From contig DAOTYH010000014.1 in NCBI GenBank assembly GCA_034435015.1, forward strand, positions 1 through 8,459: a stretch of 8,459 nt of DNA. Reading direction: 5' to 3'. A model generated the notes under the pieces. It searched no databases. It worked only from the letters and a program-made list of their open reading frames with translations, and was not told the origin of the DNA. Below are positions 6,022-8,459 of this stretch, one piece after another. Both the position numbers and the translations under genes were made by a program. Positions within the stretch are counted from its first letter, which is position 1, and each line of letters starts with the position of its first letter. The DNA is from DAOTYH01 sp034435015. Lineage in GTDB: Bacteria > Chloroflexota > Anaerolineae > Aggregatilineales > UBA3940.

Positions 6022-7125
6022 CTATACCTTAAACTCGCCGTCCTTGTAGAACAACTCCCCATCTACAAGGATTTCCCCGCCGGAGCGCATGTCACAGATC
6101 ATGTCCCAATGAATAGCCGACTCGTTCTTGCCGCCCGTGTCAGGATAGCTGGCCCCAGCCGCCACGTGGATAGTCCCGCCCATCTTCTCATCGAACAAGA
6201 TATTGCGCGTGAACTGCGTGACTCCGTTGTTAGTGCCAATGGCAAACTCACCTAAGTACCTTGCTCCCTCATCTGTGTCCAACGTTGAGAGGAGCAGTTC
6301 CTCTCCCTTCTTGGCCGTGGCTTTGACGATCCTGCCGTTCTCAAAGTACAACTCGATGCCGTCTACTTCACGCCCATTGTAGATGGCAGGGTAGGTAAAA
6401 CGTACCCATCCGTTGACCGAGTCTTCAACCGGGCCGGTGAATATTTCCCCATCGGGGAAGTTCTTTTTACCGTCCGCGTTAATGAACTTCCGCCCTTTGA
6501 TCGACAGGGTAAGGTCAACGTTTTCGCCCTTAACTTCCACTTTATCCTTGCCTGCAAGCCAGTCCACAAGACGCTGTTGCTCAGCAGAGACCCGTTTCCA
6601 GTAAGCTACCGGGTCCTCCAGATGGATCATGGACGCGCCGTACACGAAGTCTGCGTACTCGGCGAGGCTCATTTCAGCATCTTGAGCGGCGGCATGGGTG
6701 GGATGTTGGGTCAATGTCCAACGCAATGCACCACTAGCCTGACGCTCCATAAAAATCTTGCTTAGCGGAGCACGTGCCTTTGACACACGGGTCAGGCGGG
6801 CTGGATCAACACGGCTTAGAGATTTGGTATTTGCGTGAGCGATCAGCGTGATCATGACGTCAGCATTTTCCCACAGCCACTTCTGTACTGGGTTGATAAA
6901 ATCGAGCTGTTCATCGCTGGCGTATTTGAAGAAAATCTCATTGGCATTGGTAGGAGCCATCAGAAACGTGGCATTGCCGCCAGCCAGTAATACGTGCTTA
7001 AAGACTTCCTCTGCCAGCGGTTCTGCCAGCGGATCGAGCACCCGAATCAGCACCAAATCCCCTCGCTTCACAGCCACCGAGTAGTTGACCAGCACATCGG
7101 CGACCTTGTCAACGCGCGGGTCCAT
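6022..7125 (-). CDS. M29-family (thermophilic-type) metallo-aminopeptidase
   Basis: The 367-residue protein is a leucyl/general aminopeptidase of the M29 family (AmpS/PepS/aminopeptidase T), cytoplasmic dimers with a two-metal site that remove N-terminal residues from peptides. The metal-binding motifs are present in order: FPDGEIFTGPVE with Glu227, LGEFAIGTN with Glu293, GGTIHVAAGAS with His320, and SAIHWDMICD with His339 and Asp341. Their spacing agrees with the ligands of the Thermus enzyme. The length is slightly under the usual 400-410, with the difference mostly in the N-terminal domain. The start is well supported by a near-perfect Shine-Dalgarno AAGGAGGT (7133-7140) seven bases upstream. 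It follows tpx by 42 bp on the same strand, so the two are probably cotranscribed. It ends 12 bp from the convergent receiver gene. All catalytic motifs look intact, so the enzyme should be active. Confidence 0.95.
   Translation of the reverse strand: MDPRVDKVADVLVNYSVAVKRGDLVLIRVLDPLAEPLAEEVFKHVLLAGGNATFLMAPTNANEIFFKYASDEQLDFINPVQKWLWENADVMITLIAHANTKSLSRVDPARLTRVSKARAPLSKIFMERQASGALRWTLTQHPTHAAAQDAEMSLAEYADFVYGASMIHLEDPVAYWKRVSAEQQRLVDWLAGKDKVEVKGENVDLTLSIKGRKFINADGKKNFPDGEIFTGPVEDSVNGWVRFTYPAIYNGREVDGIELYFENGRIVKATAKKGEELLLSTLDTDEGARYLGEFAIGTNNGVTQFTRNILFDEKMGGTIHVAAGASYPDTGGKNESAIHWDMICDMRSGGEILVDGELFYKDGEFKV
6041..6071. terminator. Hairpin at the convergent gene ends, possible bidirectional terminator
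   Basis: TCCTTGTAGA (6041-6050) and TCTACAAGGA (6062-6071) form a perfect 10-bp stem with an 11-base loop, followed on the plus strand by TTTCC. The hairpin is 31 bp past the receiver gene stop but inside the last codons of the opposing aminopeptidase. Only 12 bp separate the two stops, so a terminator for the plus-strand operon would have to lie here. The stem is AT-rich and the T tract is short, so termination may be weak. Confidence 0.35.
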
Positions 7126-7167
7126 GATTGCAACCTCCTTGATAGGATAGGGTAAAGTGGGACAATT

Positions 7168-7689
7168 TTATCCTGTCACTTCTTTGAGTGCCGCGAGCGC
7201 CGCCTCGAAGTTGACCTCTTGGGCAATCTCCGGCACATACTCAGCGTAGCGGACGGTGTCATCCTTGTCAACGATGAAAACTGCCCGCTGGCACAAGCGC
7301 AGGTCAACATCATATACGCCGTAGGCCTCAGCAAATTGCATATCCCGGTGGCAAGAGAAAGTCCTGACTCGGTCAACCCCCGCCGCCCCACACCAACGCT
7401 TCTGGGCAAAGGGGAGGTCGGCACTGATGGTCAGCACCTCGACATCACTGCCAAAACGCGTTGCCTCTTCATTAAAGCGGCGGGTCTGCGCATCACAAAG
7501 ACCTGTATCTAGTGATGGCACAACACTGATTAGGCGTACCTTGCCTGCCGTATCAGAGAACTTAAATTCGCTCAGGTCGTTGGCAATGACAGTGAAATCT
7601 GGCGCTTTATCCCCAACCTTCAGCATAGCACCCCGTACAGTGTGCGGTTTCCCTTTGTGAGTCACCCCGCCCGGTCTCTCGACTACCAT
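7168..7689 (-). CDS. tpx: Thiol peroxidase (Tpx-type peroxiredoxin)
   Basis: Tpx is an atypical two-cysteine peroxiredoxin that reduces hydrogen peroxide and alkyl hydroperoxides using thioredoxin. The 173-residue protein has the standard length and motifs: VTHKGKPHTVRG near the N-terminus, VGDKAPDFTV (25-34), the peroxidatic-site motif PSLDTGLC with Thr62 and Cys65, SADLPFAQKRWC with the resolving Cys100, and the conserved Arg135 in QRAVFIVD. Cys65 and Cys100 would form the intramolecular disulfide. Two further cysteines (113 and 133) are not part of the usual mechanism. The start ATG is preceded by AAGGA four bases upstream, with a further AGGAGGG slightly farther away. The gene has a good promoter at 7732-7761 and is first in a likely two-gene unit with the M29 aminopeptidase. 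Confidence 0.96.
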   Translation of the reverse strand: MVVERPGGVTHKGKPHTVRGAMLKVGDKAPDFTVIANDLSEFKFSDTAGKVRLISVVPSLDTGLCDAQTRRFNEEATRFGSDVEVLTISADLPFAQKRWCGAAGVDRVRTFSCHRDMQFAEAYGVYDVDLRLCQRAVFIVDKDDTVRYAEYVPEIAQEVNFEAALAALKEVTG

Positions 7690-7731
7690 CTTTTCCTTGT
7701 CCCTCCTGATGTGTTATGTTTGTCCCTAGGG

Positions 7732-7761
7732 AATATAGCGTAAAGGGGAAAGTCAGTTCAA
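7732..7761 (-). promoter_or_regulatory. Sigma-70-like promoter of tpx
   Basis: On the minus strand TTGAAC (7761-7756) and TATATT (7737-7732) are separated by 18 bp and lie about 43 bp before the tpx start. The -10 matches 5 of 6 consensus bases and the -35 matches its first four. No clear operator for a peroxide sensor was recognised nearby. Confidence 0.5.
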
Positions 7762-7836
7762 AGGCAACCGTCACAGCCGGCATTAGCCCCACACGGATAT
7801 ATCGCTCCTGCCGCCCGCAGGCCTTCGGGCTATAAT

Positions 7837-7964
7837 CGTAGTATTCTCAATAAAAATGCGACTCCGTGATAAAGTTGTAGAGACAAAACCAACAACAGAA
7901 TCACGGAGCGCTAATGGACAGTATAACACGGATTCGAGTGGCGTATGCACTGAGAAAGCAAGGG
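7837..7964 (+). mobile_element. Truncated 128-bp copy of the same insertion sequence, inverted relative to the left copy
   Basis: This is the inverted counterpart of 174-301 with about 6 mismatches in 128, starting at the same IS end (GTAGTATTCTCAATAAAAAT) and including the leader and the first 17 transposase codons. Similarity stops abruptly at 7964, exactly where an unrelated palindromic sequence begins. The element is therefore a solo end, unable to move by itself. With the left copy it forms inverted repeats facing inward around 7.5 kb of mostly core genes. Confidence 0.85.
7862..7908 (+). repeat. Leader inverted repeat of the IS (right copy)
   Basis: CTCCGTGAT (7862-7870) and ATCACGGAG (7900-7908) repeat the 9-bp pair of the left copy with the same 29-bp spacing. 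Only one of the mismatches between the copies falls between the arms and none falls within them. Confidence 0.6.
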
Positions 7965-8036
7965 GGGAGTGCTCAAAAAGGTGGACATGGAGTTAACGGG
8001 TCAGGCGATTTTAGCCCTCCATATCCACCCTGTTAG
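7914..8036 (+). pseudogene. Truncated transposase start fused to unrelated sequence
   Basis: From the ATG at 7914 the frame encodes MDSITRIRVAYALRKQG, matching the left transposase except Val for Ala at residue 9. It then enters foreign sequence (GSAQKGGHGVNG and onward) and stops at TAG 8034-8036 after 40 residues. The helix-turn-helix and all catalytic residues are missing, so this is a dead gene fragment. Confidence 0.8.
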
Positions 8037-8045
8037 CCACTCCCC
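7964..8045. repeat. 82-bp imperfect palindrome at the IS truncation point
   Basis: Outer arms GGGGAGTG (7964-7971) and CACTCCCC (8038-8045) are perfect complements. Inner arms GGTGGACATGGAG (7980-7992) and CTCCATATCCACC (8017-8029) match at 12 of 13 positions. The two stems are separated by unpaired 8-base stretches on each side. The palindrome begins at the base where the truncated IS ends. It may be a small mobile palindromic repeat, and its inner part can also serve as the ssrA terminator. Confidence 0.7.
7975..8029 (-). terminator. Likely rho-independent terminator of ssrA
   Basis: In ssrA transcript orientation the inner stem (8029-8017 with 7992-7980) has 13 pairs, counting one U-G wobble. 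It has a 24-base loop and is followed directly by five U residues (7979-7975). It lies about 45 bases after the tmRNA 3' end, as expected for a tmRNA terminator. The large loop and the outer stem leave some doubt. Confidence 0.5.
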
Positions 8046-8074
8046 TGTCTGAAGCAACCACATTTTCGAAAGAG

Positions 8075-8454
8075 TGGAGATGCCGGGAATTGAACCCGGG
8101 TCCGAAGAGTTCGAGCACCCACGTCTACGAGCCTATCCGGTTTTTTGATTTCATCTGCGCTACGCCAGCCGGCAGGCTTAGGCGCAGATTAGCCGCTTAG
8201 TCTTAGGTGCGCTTCGCGGCTAAGCCACACCGCAGTCAGGGTTTTGTCTCGCCCTGCTCTGATCCCCCCTGCACAGGTATCAGAGGGACGCGGCCCCTCT
8301 TCATGGGAGCCGGCTCTGCTTGGCTGGTTAAGCAACCAGAGCGAGAGCGGGTGTCTGCTCGTTGGCAGTTATTGTTTTGCCTCTTGTTAACGGGGCTGAG
8401 GCTCCCCGGCTCGCAGTGGGATTTCAGCCCTCCCCGTCGAAGCCTGTCATCCCC
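8075..8454 (-). ncRNA. ssrA: tmRNA (ssrA), complete; tag ANEQTPALALVA
   Basis: tmRNA rescues stalled ribosomes with SmpB by acting as an alanyl-tRNA and then as a short mRNA whose peptide marks the protein for proteolysis. The acceptor stem pairs GGGGATG (8454-8448) with CATCTCC (8082-8076) and has discriminator A at 8075. The T arm is CCGGG-TTCAATT-CCCGG, and GGCTTCGACGGG marks the 5' domain. The 3' CCA is not encoded (CTC follows) and must be added. Pseudoknot PK1 is clear: CGGGG (8408-8404) with CCCCG (8395-8391), and GCCTC (8402-8398) with GAGGC (8383-8379). The tag frame, GCC at 8366-8364 to TAA at 8330-8328, encodes ANEQTPALALVA; its hydrophobic end suits Clp-type proteases. The stop lies in hairpin CTGGTT/AACCAG (8339-8324), as in helix 5 of other tmRNAs. 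CTCTGAT/ATCAGAG arms (8285-8257) mark a later pseudoknot. The promoter lies beyond the right edge. Confidence 0.97.
8328..8366 (-). other. tmRNA proteolysis-tag reading frame
   Basis: The frame GCC AAC GAG CAG ACA CCC GCT CTC GCT CTG GTT GCT TAA encodes ANEQTPALALVA. The resume codon GCC was chosen because AATAACT-GCC-AAC-GAG aligns with AATAGTC-GCA-AAC-GAC of E. coli tmRNA. The same frame is open upstream as GKTIT, so a resume codon at GGC (tag GKTIT plus the 12 residues) is possible but would be unusually long. Confidence 0.85.
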
Positions 8455-8459
8455 ATGCC

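Noticed and set aside
7813..7830. GCCCG/CGGGC hairpin before the right IS copy as a terminator
   Set aside because: The stem is only five pairs, no T tract follows on either strand, and no gene ends there.
7831..7836. TATAAT directly before the right IS copy as a promoter for the truncated transposase
   Set aside because: There is no -35 at a suitable distance and it would drive only a dead 40-codon fragment. It is recorded as a chance or relic hexamer.
302..7836. Composite transposon carrying the whole block
   Set aside because: The right copy is a solo 128-bp end, the left copy is incomplete in the window, and the genes between are housekeeping functions. No target duplication can be seen.
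8046..8074. A tRNA-related attachment site next to ssrA
   Set aside because: tmRNA 3' ends are common integration sites, but no second copy of the ssrA 3' end, integrase or prophage-like gene is present in the window.

Overview
The window is an ordinary-looking chromosomal segment of a bacterium with moderate GC content. It has six confident protein genes, one small broken gene, a complete tmRNA gene (ssrA) and two fragments of one insertion sequence (IS) in opposite orientation near the two ends. A peptidase S51-like/CysRS-tail fusion, an M29 aminopeptidase and a stand-alone receiver protein together suggest Chloroflexota (Anaerolineae-like). That is an inference from gene flavour, not a proof.

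Layout. Positions 1-301 hold the 5' end of an IS whose transposase reads leftward out of the window. A rightward run follows: a two-domain class II aldolase-family protein (424-1725), uvrB (1774-3825), a frameshifted remnant of a small HExxH membrane protein (3803-4055), an S51-like protein fused to a cysteinyl-tRNA-synthetase-type tail (4045-5280) and a receiver-domain protein (5362-6009). uvrB, the remnant and the S51 gene overlap end to end, so they probably form one transcript. uvrB appears to have its own promoter: a perfect TATAAT on the aldolase stop codon, followed by a GAAC-N4-GTTC palindrome that looks like a Gram-positive/actinobacterial-type LexA operator.

Two leftward genes converge on this run: tpx (7689-7168) and an M29 aminopeptidase (7125-6022). 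They are 42 bp apart, with a good promoter before tpx. Next come a 128-bp truncated copy of the left-hand IS (7837-7964), a long imperfect palindrome that probably terminates ssrA, and the leftward tmRNA gene (8454-8075), whose tag reads ANEQTPALALVA.

Biology. The genes are mostly housekeeping and stress functions: nucleotide excision repair, peroxide removal, ribosome rescue and peptide turnover. No defence system, CRISPR array or prophage is visible. The points most worth a second look are the S51/CysRS-tail fusion, the aldolase protein whose second domain has lost every metal and catalytic residue, the broken HExxH gene, the putative SOS box, and the IS leader hairpin that buries the transposase ribosome-binding site.
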